Counted from the first letter of the stretch, positions 34,523 through 47,007 are shown. The stretch: 64,000 nucleotides of DNA from Areca catechu (GCA_021397845.1 CM038039.1:174876526-174940525); one strand, 5' to 3'. Notes: generated by a model from the letters alone, not told the origin. Numbers and translations: made by a program.

Positions 34523-35411
34523 TGAAGGAAAACCAGTGCACCAGACGCCTATCCTATGCAGCTACACTATAGAGTAGGTATTGCATAATTAAAAAATTTT
34601 AAACATGCATACAGAAAAATCTACTTATGCACAGGATCTAAAATAAACATGATGCATGTAACTGAAACATAGGCATGTATAGGCAATTGCAATAATCATA
34701 AACAATATGACAAAATCTAGATCTAAACATGCATGATTAACAAAAAGTAAATCACATACCTTTGTAGAGCTACCTTTAATAGCAAATCGAAGTAGCCGGT
34801 TGAACTCCTTAAATGGCAAATCAGATCTAGAAGAGATCGATGCAATCTATCAAGGTGTCCAAAGGTCCACCCTCCAAAGTATCCACGTGCAGGCTCTCGC
34901 TGATCCAACTCCCGGAAGGATGCTAGTCCTCCAGGAATAAAACAACAGGTCACGGCAATGTGGAGTAGGAAAAACCCAAAAAGAAAACTCACGGACGGCT
35001 TTCTCCAAGATTGCCCAAACTTCTCCTTGAGCACACAATGGAAACAATAAAACCTGGAAGCAATACACAAACTCCTAATGAATCTGCAGCACTCATAAAA
35101 ACCATCCCAAAACTCGCTACTCCTCTCTAATAGAACCCTCTATTTCTTCCTATCTCCCTCATGGCCTTTTTTTTTTCTCTCTCATGACCAACAACCTAAT
35201 AAAAATACATCGATTGAGAGAAAACTTGTGAAGGAAGTAAAGAGATCGAAAGAGAAGTCCAGAGAAATCACCGTGAGAGGAAAATCGGATAAAAACAAAC
35301 TCATTTGATAGATTGGGGAAGCAAGGAACCGCTGGAAGAGAACGAATGGCTGAAACACTATGAAAACTGCCTGCGGAAGAAATAACACCGAGAGACTCCT
35401 TTCCAATTGCT
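34523..35411 (-). repeat. H2 3' LTR, partial
   Basis: 889 bp matching 37829-38727 (TGAAGGAAAACCAGTGCACC at the start). At 35411/35412 it is fused directly to the gag C-terminus, marking a deletion. Confidence 0.88.
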
Positions 35412-36233
35412 ATTCGGATCTAAGGATGCCTGATAAAGAGGACAGTTCCTTTTCCAGTATCCCTGCTTCTTACAATATAAGCACTCTGCACTAGCTTGAT
35501 CAGCTTTCACTTTCTTGGCCTGACATGGACCAGGAGCACTCTACACCTTCTTTCCCTTACCTTTCTTCTTTCCTTTCTTAAAGGGACGATGACCTATAAA
35601 ACCACACACTAAATTCACCACCCCCTTATTCAATTAGTGGTCCTTCTCGTAAGTCTATAGCAAACCCATCAAACCATGATAATCGACTGCAGGCTTATTC
35701 ATTCTATAATGATCGAGAAAGTCAAGATAGGAGGATGGTAAAGAATTCAAGATCGCATCCTTGCCGAGTTGCTCATGCAAGGGACATCCGAGCTTGCCCA
35801 ATCGTTTGATCATCTCGATCATGTACAATACATGATCAGTGACCAAATCGCCATATCACATTTTGGCATTGTAGATGGCACAAGACACTTTATACTACTC
35901 CACATCTCTTCCTTACCGAAAGATTCCTTCAGACAGTAGTCCGATCAGAAACTCATCTGGCTGGGCCTCCTCGAGTTTGTGACTGAACATGTCGTTCATC
36001 GCCGCCAACATTATGCATCAAACAATAGTCCGATCAGAAACCCACTTCAAATAAGTATCCCTGATCGAACTCCGAGTAGTGGCAGGAGGGATTTCTGGTA
36101 CTGGATTCGTTTTCACATAAAGGATCCACTCATGCTCTAGGACTATCCTCAATTTTTGATACCAGCTATCAAAATTGAGACTCTTTAACTTCTCATTATC
36201 GAGAAGTGACTGGAGCGAAAGGTTTGAAGACAT
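35412..36233 (-). pseudogene. H2 gag (UBN2-type copia gag), broken
   Basis: Starts MSSNLSLQSLLDNEKLKSL at 36233. The same protein as the C3 gag (60167-61003), but with a rearranged patch at about 35900-36010, where TTTCTGATCGGACTA is duplicated in place of capsid sequence, and with frame breaks. The segment 35655-35846 keeps RLGKLGCPLHEQLGKDAILNSL. The zinc knuckle near 35470 reads CLYCKKQGYWKRNC, with the metal-binding His changed to Tyr. Its C-terminal end is joined to LTR sequence. Confidence 0.82.
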
Positions 36234-37815
36234 CTGAAAGGAAAACTAAGACCAAATGAGTATATGAATTAATCAATTAAACCAAAAGACTTGGACTTTA
36301 GTCTAAAGGTCTCTCCCACTAATTTTTCATATTGGGATCCTCTAACTCCAATCCATGAAATCATCATTTCATAGTGGGTACTGAAATCCAATAGACCACG
36401 TATGAGCCCGACTTTGGCCGTCGGCTCACCTATACGTGCCTAAAGATAGGTTCTCTAACCAATTGCTTCCTTAAGAAACTTTCAGTAATAAATTTTGTCC
36501 CATAGAACCCCCAATCGGCCTTGGGGCCTTCTATTGCAGGTCTCTGGTTAGGTCCAACCATTAATATGACAAATCCAATGCTTCTAGCTAACGAATGACC
36601 AAGCCCGACTTTAGTTGGCCCACCTGATCACCATTAATAAGGTTGCACTAAACCATCATCTATGGGAGAGTAATCCCAGTAACTGGATGCACACCTATTC
36701 TATGGAACTACCGATGTATACAAAGCTAAAGGACTCATTACTAACCCACATAATGGGAGGCTAAGACACCATCAACTCATCGACTTAGTCTTTTTAAGGA
36801 CCTAATAATTTTAGAGGATTTTAATTAAATGGTGACAAAAGAATAGAGAGAAGAACATGGATCAACCTCCCACTGATCAAATCAATTCTCAAGAGGGTTG
36901 AATTAAATTCAACAAGTTTGTCCATGGGCACCTAAAGATCAAACAGACTGATCAACATGGGTGACATGGGTTAACTCGAATCAATAAACTTTTCTAATCA
37001 ATTATGGTTGATCGGATTGGCCAGGTAGGTGAGATCATGGGTGAGTATTCACCATTAACCATCTTTCCTAGACACCAACTATGTTGGCTAGGAAAGAGGA
37101 AGCCTCATGCAGCCATGATCAAAACTGCCAAACCTGCCTAGACACCAATCGATTTACCAGACTTGATTAGACTAGCCTAAGAACTCGGGTTTACCATAGA
37201 GCCACTAATTAGATCCATTTTAGAAGAATGGACTAACCCATCTAACAATTAGATAGATACTAAAGAGAAGGTCCTTAATCAACATTTGATTAGTTCTCTT
37301 ATGTCCAATTCAACTAACCTTAGGTATAACCCAATTAACAGACCCAATCAGACAGCTAACCCAATTAACCCGGATGGCTTATTCAAATGACATTAGATTT
37401 CATAAACCCTAATATGGCTTTGTCATTTAATTAATCTTTCAATTCATAATTGTTAGATTATAAGCCAACTTTTAATTAAAACATTTTTAATTAAATTCAT
37501 GTAAAAGCCTTTTACATCTTTCATGCATCATATCTAGTCTTATCATATCAATTTATAATATTGCAAGCCTTAACAATTATAGACATGCCAATGTATAATC
37601 ATGTATCAGGATTAAAACATTTTTAATACCCTAGGTTTTCTTTAAGGATCCTTCTTAAAAGGCCAACACAAATGAACCGCCTCATGCCATAGAAAATTAG
37701 GGATTTTAAACCCTGATTAATCTCTATGAACACACGCGATGGTGAAGGTCTCAACTAGGTTCCTAAAAGTAATCCCTAATACATGCAATCATGATATGTT
37801 ACACAGGAACCAGTG
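36234..37815 (-). other. H2 leader
   Basis: Non-coding, closely matching the C3 leader. The paired motif GCCCGACTTTGG is at 36416-36427, with a one-mismatch copy at 36603-36614. Confidence 0.8.
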
Positions 37816-37827
37816 GCTCTGATACCA
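37816..37827 (-). promoter_or_regulatory. H2 primer-binding site
   Basis: GCTCTGATACCA, the exact complement of the Met-tRNA primer site TGGTATCAGAGC; the LTR starts at 37829. Confidence 0.92.
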
Positions 37828-37828
37828 C

Positions 37829-39637
37829 TGAAGGAAAACCAGTGCACCAGATGCCTACCCTAGGCATGCTACACTATGGAGTAGGTATTGCATAATTATA
37901 AATTTTAAATATGCATACGGAAAAACCTACTTATGCACAGGATCTAACATAAATATGATGCATGTAACTGAAACATAGGCATATATAGGCAATTGCAATA
38001 ATCATAAATAATATGATAAAATCAAGATCTAAACATGCATGATTAACAAAAAGTAAATCACATATCTTTGTAGAGCTTTCTTTAACAACAAATCGAAGCA
38101 GCCGGTTGAACACCTTGAACAGCAAATTAGATATGGAAGAGATAGATGCAATCTCTCAAGGTGTCCAAATGTCCACCCTCTAGAGTATCCATGTGCAGGA
38201 TCTCGCTGATCCAACTCCCGGAAGGATGCTAGTCCTCCAGGAATAAAACAACAGGTCACGGCAATGTGGAGCAGGAAAAACCTAAAAAGAAAACTCACGG
38301 ACGGTCTTCTCCAAGACCGTCCAAACTCCACCTTGAGCACACAATGGAAACAATAAAACCAGGAAGCAATACACGGACTCCCAATGAATCCTCAGCACTC
38401 ATAAAAACCATCCCAAAACTTGCTGCTCCACTCTGCCAGAACCCTCTATTTCTTCCCATCTCCCTCATGACCTTTTTTTCTTTTTTATTCTCTCTCACAA
38501 CCAGCAACCCAATAAAAATACATCAGCTGAGAAAAAACTCATGAAAAATGTAAAGAGATCGAGGGAGAAGTCTAGAGAAATCACCGTGAGAAGAAAACCG
38601 GATAAAAACAAACTCATTTGATAGATTGGGGAAGTAAGGAACCACTAGAAGAGAACGAATGACTGAAACACCATGAAAACCGCATGCAGAAGAAATAACA
38701 TCGAGAGACTCCTTTTCGATTGCTGAGCTATTGATCATAATCAAGAATCCCAAGCTTCCAACAATCTCCATGCTGTTCTTATCCTAATCTGTGATTCGAT
38801 CTCAGGCAGTCCATATCCCATCACAAGGAAAAAAAAGAGTAATGAGATAGCAAGGGAAGAGGGAGAAAAACCGTGTAAATGACCAAGTATAAAACTGGTT
38901 CATCAAAAACCCCAGTCCGTCCAAACACGAATCAGTAAGAAAAATGGGTCAAGTCCTGGTCTACCATGAATAATTTCTGGTTGACTGAAACCAATCCTGG
39001 TTGATCCAAATTAGATTAGGTTGACCAGAAAAAAATCTAATTGGTGCTCAATCAGACCGTTTGACCTATAAACCAAAATAATTCCCAATCGTTGATCGGT
39101 TCCCGGATTAGGAAAAAATCTTCTATGACATGTGATCTCATAGGTTCGAACCTAAAATGTAGCATTGGAACACTTCCAGTACCAGCACAAGATACCATCT
39201 AGCAATGGGTCCCGGCATCCGGATAGGCCGAAGATGCGAGAGCAATCTATCGAACCTCTGGTATATGGTTACCGTATAATTCATCCCTTTGACCTCCAAT
39301 GCTCAAGATGACCTAGGGTTAGACTGCCAACCCTAACTGAGTCAATCCACAACATGTCTCAACCTCGCAAGTCCAGTGACTCCACACTAGGACTACCCCG
39401 ATCGAGAATTTGCTAAATTGAGACACTATGAGACATTCAATCCAAACAACTTGGACAGGTCAATTCCATCTTGGTCCACCACTGCTCCACAAGTACTTGC
39501 CTATACCTAGAAACCTTCCATTACTGGATTAGAAATTCGAATAGTCCAGCACCAAAGCATAGTGAGTTGCTTGCAAGCTACCATGGTGATCTCAGGTCGG
39601 AGGGACACATATACCCATATCCAATCGTGAGCAATCC
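37829..39637 (-). repeat. H2 5' LTR, main part
   Basis: 1809 bp from TGAAGGAAAACC. Continues at 48192-48574 after the chromovirus, giving about 2192 bp. The last five bases, AATCC (39633-39637), are the chromovirus target duplication. The homologous C3 LTR is at 55067-57391. Confidence 0.9.
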
Positions 39638-40889
39638 TGGTGCGGGCACCAGAATCAGAAAGAGACTCCAACCAATTCAAGCCCATTCTGAATCTTTATG
39701 GTTGGACTAGAGAGTCTGGTAACCTTTCTTTATTTTGAGTCCAAAAGAATCATGTAAGTCGAGTCCATGTTGGGTCCTGTAATCTTTCTTTTGAGTCCAA
39801 AATAATCATGTAAGTCGAGTCCATGTCGGGTCTAGTCTTAGTCCAATCCAAATGGGTCAACTAGCATCAAGCCTAAAGAAGACTCACAATGTATACCCCA
39901 AATCAAGACCAAAGCCAACTCAATTGGGGACCACATGCCACATCACTTGCGCCACCTCAACTTGGGACCACATGCCACGTCAAGAGGGGACCACATGCCA
40001 CCTCACACGCCACCTCACCACAAGAGGGTGCCATCCCAAGTTCAAATTCAAGGAAGTTGGCCAAGGAGGATTTCAAGCAAGAAAATCAGCCCTCTCCCCT
40101 TATATTACTCCACTTGTTTAGGGATTTGAATTTTCAAAATTTGTAAGGCTTTATTTAAAGCCTTGGATGCCCCTTGTAAAGAATTGATGAGTGAATACAA
40201 ATTTCCAGCACTTTTCTATGTGTTTCTATGTGCCTATGTGGATCTTTGTGCCTAAGTGAACCTCTTCCTCTCCTCCACCATTTCTTCTCCCTAATCCTTC
40301 TCTTTTACTCTTCATCTTCCAAGCAATCCTCTTCCTTCAAAGCGAATTAAGGACATCCTCTCAAGAAGAAGATCAACACCAACACAAGCTTCCACCATGG
40401 CGCCAAGGATCATTTCCAACAAACTCTCCTTTTGAGTTCCATCAATCTTCTCACTTTTAATTAAGTTTCTAATCATCTTGGTTTCTTTGTTGCAGGGTTC
40501 TCTAGGCTCCAGATCCAAGAGGAAGGATTACTTGCTACAAACCAGAAAGTTAGAAGGCCCATCTTATGTGGTATGATCTTTCATTTGAGAACCTTAAGAG
40601 TGAATCCCTTGTGCTTGAGATTTCAATGCTTGAACTCCTAGTATTTTAAGATCGGGATCATTAAATAGGGCTAGCTTGACTTGTGTGCGAATTCTAATCT
40701 TGTCCTATTTCTTTAAGATTTTGATAGTCCTCCTAGCTGGGTTTAAGTATTAGCATTTAGGGTTTCTTATTTAGATCTCCTTGATCTTATATGTTGAATC
40801 ACTCATATGCAAGTAGGAATTGCTAGTTAAATTTTGGTTAATCTCCTTTAGAGTTACATGTTTGCATCCTCATCATGCATATCACACCA
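39638..40889 (+). repeat. Chromovirus 5' LTR
   Basis: 1252 bp, TGGTGCGGGCACC...ATCACACCA with short terminal inverted repeats. Carries three GGGACCACATGCCAC blocks at about 39926-40000, the promoter and, at about 40480-40496, a pyrimidine-rich stretch ending TTGCAG that resembles a splice acceptor. The short frames at 39852-40146 recur in the other LTR and are not genes. Confidence 0.95.
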
Positions 40890-40893
40890 ATCT

Positions 40894-40905
40894 TGGTATC
40901 AGAGC
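40894..40905 (+). promoter_or_regulatory. Chromovirus primer-binding site
   Basis: TGGTATCAGAGC, complementary to initiator Met-tRNA, four bases after the LTR end. Confidence 0.93.
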
Positions 40906-42218
40906 ATGGTAGAATAAGTTCCTGATTGCATAGCATTAAGTCCTTGAAGTACTTGGATCGGGGGCGTTACCAGGCCGTCCGGTCTTAGGAGAAAGTAGGG
41001 TTTAAACACCCTCTCTTCCCATTCCACGGGGATCTCCTAAGGCGTGTCGGGGTGCCATTTTGATTGACTCATGAAAAAGAAAGCCAAAGGACTTTTTAGA
41101 TTTCATTTGTGAATTTTGTATTGGTCACGTTCTGTTTTTCTGCTTGCTATATTTTCTGTAGGCTGACTGTAATCCGCCTGCAACTCCAAAGGAAAGTATC
41201 ACATTCCTCGTTGGAATATTTTTTTTCCTATTCCATTTTAAGTTTTTTATCACCGTTTTAAATTTTAATCTAAGAAAAAAATCACAAAAGAAATGAAAAT
41301 TCCTGCAGTCCATCAGTGTTATTAAGGTTTCTGTTCTGTTCCTTTTCATTATCTTCATTTCAAAATCTGCCTAGAATAGTACAGATTTTATTTTGAAATT
41401 TCGTTTCATCTGGTATGTCATCTATAAGTTAGGAGTTTTTTGTGATTTTTTTAAATTTGTTTGACATTTATTTCTATACTTATCAACACCACATTTAAAC
41501 TGCAACACACTACTTCTGCACCTGAAATTTGAAATTTGCATGCATCTCATGGTAAATAAAATTAAGGGCATGAAATTGACATAGGGTCAGGATTTCATCA
41601 CCTGTCCCTAGCCCAAAAATCACCAAATTGCATATCGACCTGATCCCTAACTAAAATTGATTAGACATTAATTGCCCTAGTGGGTTAGGAACATCAATTT
41701 GGTCGAGTCCAGGTTATTGTCAACTCATTGTGTCAACTAGTCTTGTGTGTGCCCTATTACTTGGTGTCTAGAATTGGGACTAAGGGCTTGGGTGCTGATC
41801 CGTCTATCGGGCCAATTCCACCAGGCCTAGGTAGGCCAGAGACAGGATCTCACACTCCCCTTGTTCTAAAACCTGGCCAAGTATAGAGTTACTACAATCT
41901 AGCTTGCCACCTTGATTAGGCAACTAGCTTGGAACTCTAGGTCCAGTTCAATTCAATTAGGAAAGCTTGTGCAACCCATTTCTTCATCTATTATTGGAAG
42001 CTGGTGTCAGGGATAGAGGTTAAGTGGCTCAAGCCTAAGCGGTTCTTGTGGTTTTTAATTAGGACCCAGTGAAAGCTGGGGGAACCTCCCACAGACCCAC
42101 CTCCTGACTGGCCAGTGGAAGAGAGTAGCTGTTGATTTGATTGTATCTAGTCAACTCAGTTTATTTGGACTAACCGGTTTAGAAAACTCATAGTTCGGGT
42201 CTGAGTCTAATTGTTTGC
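40906..42218 (+). other. Chromovirus leader
   Basis: About 1.3 kb between PBS and gag without coding potential; it should hold packaging and dimerisation signals. Shares blocks with the P1 leader. The antisense frame at 41125-41358 has no supporting motif. Confidence 0.75.
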
Positions 42219-43330
42219 ATGACAACTAGGTCAGGCACACCTTACCACCCTTCACAAGCCCAACCTAGTTCATCCATGGATACTAGTATGGAAAGCCTTA
42301 TGAGATCTATGATCGAGAAGATGGACCGTTTGGATGCTAAATTTGGTCAGTTCGAGGAAAGAGTAGGAGCCCTAGAAGAAGCTAGGTTGACCCCAACTGA
42401 ACCACCTTCACCTAGATTACCTTCAGTTCATCCTAGAGCCCAACGACAGGAACACACACCTGACCCAATTCAAAGAAGACCGCATCAGGATTATGTTGAT
42501 CATACTCCAGAGCCACCTCCTAGAAGACCTCACTATGATACTTTTGATCAGGATGATCGGGCCCTAAGGAACATCCGTCTAGATGCACCAACCTTTGAGG
42601 GAAGCCTAGATCCTAAGGTGTACATAGACTGGGAGGCTGACATGGACCAGTATTTTGACTGGTATGATATGTCTGAAGAGAGAAGATTTAAGTTTGCCAG
42701 AATCAGACTAGTTCGTCAGGCTCGATTATATTGGGGAAACGTGGAACGCATATCAAGGCAAAGGGGAGATTTACCTATAGCAACATGGAGAGATATGAAG
42801 AGGAAACTTAGAGAGAAATATATGCCTATGTCTTATCAGCAAAGGTTATTAGATCAGTGGCAATGATTGACACAGGGTAACAAGACCGTTTCTGAATATG
42901 TTGCTAAGTTTGATGAGTTTGTGATGCGATGCAACGTAGTCGAGTCTGAAGCAGCCACTTTATCAAGGTTTAGATCAGGGTTGAATGATGATATAAAAGG
43001 GAACTGTTTTTAAGGGAAGTCCATGATTTAGATCAGGCATACCAAGTTGCCACGGACTATGAGAGGTTTCAAAGGAGAGCTACATTTAGACGACCTGAAC
43101 CTATTAGGTTTAACCCTCCTGTTAGCAGGCCTAGTTCAGTCCCTGGTATAACCAATAGACCAAGATCCAGCTCGAATCTAACCCCTAGGCACAACCCTGC
43201 CATTCCCCCAATTCCTAGAGAAGACAAAGGAAAGAGCCCTGAAGTTCGAGGTGAGAGGGAGCGAGTCTGCTATAAGTGTCGTAAACCAGGTCATTTCATG
43301 AGCCAATGTCCCTCTAGAGCTTTACATATA
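42219..43330 (+). pseudogene. Chromovirus gag
   Basis: Capsid/nucleocapsid gene starting MTTRSGTPYHPSQ at 42219. A coiled-coil-like part (IEKMDRLDAKFGQFEERVGA) and a Pro/Arg-rich linker lead to the capsid: LDAPTFEGSLDPKVYIDWEADM (about 42575-42645) and ATWRDMKRKLREKY. The frame stops at TGA 42864-42866, where related proteins have Arg (a CGA to TGA change), continues as LTQGNKTVSEYVAKFDEF, then shifts near 43010. The nucleocapsid has an intact CYKCRKPGHFMSQC knuckle at 43268-43309. Two lesions disable it as one protein; little else has decayed. Confidence 0.88.
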
Positions 43331-44665
43331 GGGGAGGCAGAAGAAGGTGAATCAGAACCCCTGGAGAATGATGAAGAGGAGGTTTATAAAGCAGGGGATG
43401 GCTTGGCTGATGAGTATGAAGGAGATGAAGAGAACATAGACTCATCAGATTTGCTAGGAGTTGTGAGACGTATCATGACACAGACCAAGGAGCAAGAAGA
43501 CTGGCGTAGAACTAGCATCCTACACACATTTGTTAGGATAGGAGAAAAGGTCTGTAAGATCGTCATCGATAGTGGAAGCTGTGTCAATGCCATTTCCACT
43601 AATGCAGCCAAAAGTCTAGGATTACCCATTGTACCACATCCCAATCCATATAAGGTGTCCTGGATCGATTCCACTTCTATACCAATCAAGTCAAGATGTC
43701 AGGTTCAAGTCCAGCTTCAATCCTATCAGGGAAAGATCTGGTGTGATGTGCTTCCTATGGGGGTAAGTAGCATCATCTTTGGCAGGCCATGGCTATTTGA
43801 TCATGATGTGACCATCTTTGGTCGATCAAACTCCTGTGCTTTCAATTTCAATGGCAAGAAAATTGTCATTCATCCAACCCAGCCTAAGGATAATGTCAAG
43901 AGAGGAGCTAGCAGCTTGAAAGATAAGAAGACTGGATTAAATTTAATAGGTGCAAAAGAATTAGAGCAAGATATCATGGAGGGAGCACCTATTTGGGTAG
44001 TAGCTGCAAAGGAAATTAAGGACCACAGGCCTGTAGAACACCCTCAAGAGGTGGTCCAATTATTGAAAGAATTTGAGGATGTGTTTCCAGAAGATCTCCC
44101 CGATAACCTCCCACCTTTAAGAGACATACAACACGCAATAGATTTAATCCCTGGAGCGACTTTACCTAATTTGCCTCACTATAGGATGAACCCAAATGAA
44201 CACCAGGAACTGCAAAGGCAAGTGGGTGAACTTCTTAGGAAGGGGTTTATTAAGGAAAGCTTAAGTCCATGTGCAGTCCCTGCTCTGCTGACCCCTAAGA
44301 AAGATGGCACCTGGAGGATGTGTATAGATAGCCGTGCCATTAATAAGATCACTGTAAAGTATAGATTCCCAATCCCAAGACTAGACGACATGTTAGATAT
44401 GATAGCTGGATCGACAATTTTTTCCAAGATAGACCTAAAAAGTGGCTATCACCAGGTTAGGGTTAGGCCTGGAGACGAATGGAAGACCGCTTTTAAGACT
44501 AAAGATGGATTATATGAGTGGTTAGTCATGTCGTTCGGTCTGTCCAATGCACCCAACACTTTTATGAGAATAATGAATCAGGTGTTAAAGGTTTTTATCG
44601 GAAGATTTGTAGTGGTCTATTTTGATATATACTTATATATAGCAAAACAAAGGCAGACCACTTAA
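43298..44665 (+). pseudogene. Chromovirus protease and N-terminal RT
   Basis: Open frame of 455 codons that runs on from the nucleocapsid. Protease active site IDSGSCVNAIS (Asp codon 43568-43570) and flap-side VSSIIFGRPWL; then the RT with YRMNPNEHQELQRQVGELL, WRMCIDSRAINKITVKYRFPIPR (44310-44385), FSKIDLKSGYHQVRVRPGDEWKT and MSFGLSNAPNTF. At YFD (44618-44626), exactly inside the expected YFDD catalytic box, one base is missing. The frame then gives an unrelated tail to the stop at 44665. RT activity must be lost. Confidence 0.92.
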
Positions 44666-47007
44666 CCCACCTGAAACAAGTTTGTCAAGTCCTGAGAAAA
44701 GATAGTCTCTATGCCAATATCAAGAAGTGTGATTTCCTGACAAATAGAGTTATCTTTCTAGGATTCGTAGTCACATCTGAAGGGGTGTCCGCTGATCCTG
44801 AGAAAATTAAATCCATAGTAGAGTGGCCTACGCCTAAGACTATCCACGACGTCCGTAGTTTCCATGGGTTATCCACCTTCTATAGAAGGTTTATCAAAGG
44901 ATTCAGTACGATAGTGGCACCAATCACTGATTGTATTAGGAAGGGAAATTTCAAGTGGACTAAAGCAGCAGGTAAGGCCTTCCTAACAATTAAGGAGAAA
45001 ATGACACAAGCACCTGTCTTAAGGTTACCCGATTTTACCAAGGTGTTTGAGGTTGCTTGTGATGCTTCTGGGGTCGGAATTGGAGGTGTCTTGAGTCAAG
45101 AGAATCACCCAGTAGCATACTTCAGTGAAAAGTTAAATGAGGCGAGACTAAGGTATTCTACGTATGATAAGGAACTGTATGCTGTAGTTCAAGCTCTACG
45201 ATATTGGAGGCATTATCTTCTACCCCACGAGTTTGTCCTGTTCTCTGATCACGAAGCTCTTAGGTTCCTTAGTTCTCAAAAGAAATTAAACCCTAGGCAC
45301 GGGAAATGGGTAGAATTCATACAAGCTTACACGTTCGTTTTGAAACATCGTGCCGGTACTGAAAATAGGGTTGCCGATGCGTTGAGCCGCCGTTCTATGT
45401 TGTTAACCTTTGTGAGCACTGAAGTAGTAGGGTTCGATAGATTGAAAGATGAATATCCCACATGTCCTGATTCTGGTCACATCTATCAATCCCTCCAACA
45501 AAGATCATCTAGTGAACCTAGTGATTATACACTGTTAGATGGATACCTTTTCAAAGGAAATCAGTTGTGTATTCCCAAGACCTCTGTTAGGGAATTTCTG
45601 ATCTGGGAAGTCCATGCTGGAGGTTTAGCAGGACATTTTGGCAGGAACAAAACCTTCCTAGCAATGGAAGAACAATTTTTTTGGCCTGGTCTTAAAAAGA
45701 GCGTTGCCCAGATCGTAGCTCAGTGTCGGACCTGTGCTGTTGCAAAACAGCAAAGACAGAACACCGGTCTGTACACGCCCTTACCTGTCCCTGATGGTCC
45801 ATGGCAAGATATCAGTATGGATTTTGTGGTAGGTCTACCTAAAACTTCTAGGAAACATGACTCTATTTTCGTGGTTGTCGATCGTTTCTCCAAAATGGCG
45901 CACTTCATCCCGTGTTCTCAAACTTTAGACGCTTCGAAAGTGGCCAAGCTTTTCTTAGATCAGGTGGTTAAGCTTCATGGTTTACCCAAGACCATTGTGT
46001 CAGATAGAGATGTCAAGTTCACTAGCTACTTCTGGAAAACCCTCTGGCACATGTTAGGTACTAAGCTGAAATTCTCTACGGCCTATCATCCTCAAACCGA
46101 TGGCCAAACTGAAGTAGTAAACCGAAGCTTAGGAAATCTCTTAAGATGTTTAGTCGGTGACAACCTAGGAAACTGGGACTTACTACTTCCTCGTGCTGAA
46201 TTTGCCTACAACAGTTCGATCAATAGGTCTATTGGGAAAAGTCCATTCGAAGTGGTCCATGGATACAAACCTAGGAAACCTTTAAACCTAATTCCATTAC
46301 CAGTACATACACGAATATCTGAGTCTGCTGAGTCATATGCACAGCATGTTAAGGATTTGCACAAGGAGATTAATCAGAAGATTCAAACAAGCAATGAACT
46401 CTATAGGCATATGGCTAACTCACATAAACGGTTAAAGGAATTTAATGAAGGAGACTCTGTAATGATTAGGCTTAAACCAGAAAGGTTTCCTCCGGGAACT
46501 ATGAAGAAACTCCATGCCCGGGGAGCCGGACCCTTCAAAATAATAAAGAAAATTGGACCTAATGCTTATGTAGTAGACTTACCACCTAGTTATGGCATTA
46601 GTTCTACATTTAATGTTTCCGATCTGAAAGAATACAAGGAACCTGCATTAATACCTGATGAACCTTTTGGTCCTAACACTTCTCTTGAGAGTGAAATGCC
46701 AATTGAGTGTCCACCACCAAATATTCCTGAGCGAAAGGAAAGAATTGAAAGGATCTTGGATGACCAGATCATCACTACTAGAAATAAGGGCTACCAACGC
46801 TATCTGGTTCGATGGCAAGGACGTCCTGAATCTGAAGATTCCTGGATCACCAAAGAGGACCTACAACAAATCGACCCGGATATATTAGAAACTTATCACT
46901 CGACAGGGTCGAGTTCCTCCCACCAGGGGAGAATTGGTGCGGGCACCAGAATCAGAAAGAGACTCCAACCAATTCAAGCCCATTCCGAATCTTTATGGTT
47001 GGACTAG
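44627..47007 (+). CDS. Chromovirus C-terminal RT, RNase H, integrase, chromodomain
   Basis: Continues pol in the shifted frame; the first in-frame ATG is at 44785. RT thumb (VRSFHGLSTFYRRFI), RNase H (ACDASGVGIGGVLSQ, TYDKELYAVVQAL, LFSDHEAL, RVADALSRR), integrase zinc finger (HAGGLAGHFG, CRTCAVAK) and an intact catalytic triad: D at 45830-45832 (SMDFVVG), D at 46003-46005 (VSDRDVKF), E at 46111-46113 (QTEVVNR). A GPF motif follows (GAGPFKIIKKIG), then the chromodomain (ERIERILDDQIITTRNKGY to SWITKEDLQQ, about 46735-46890). The stop at 47007 lies 73 bases inside the 3' LTR. Confidence 0.93.
46899..46934 (+). promoter_or_regulatory. Hairpin and polypurine tract before chromovirus 3' LTR
   Basis: CTCGAC-AGG-GTCGAG (46899-46913) is a perfect inverted repeat. 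It is followed by CCCACCAGGGGAGAAT, ending at the LTR border. The same arrangement is seen at 27209-27243 and 62500-62533. Confidence 0.75.

Noticed and set aside
39852..40146. Three overlapping frames repeated identically at 47149-47443.
   Set aside because: They are the same stretch of both chromovirus LTRs; duplication reflects the LTR pair, not gene conservation.
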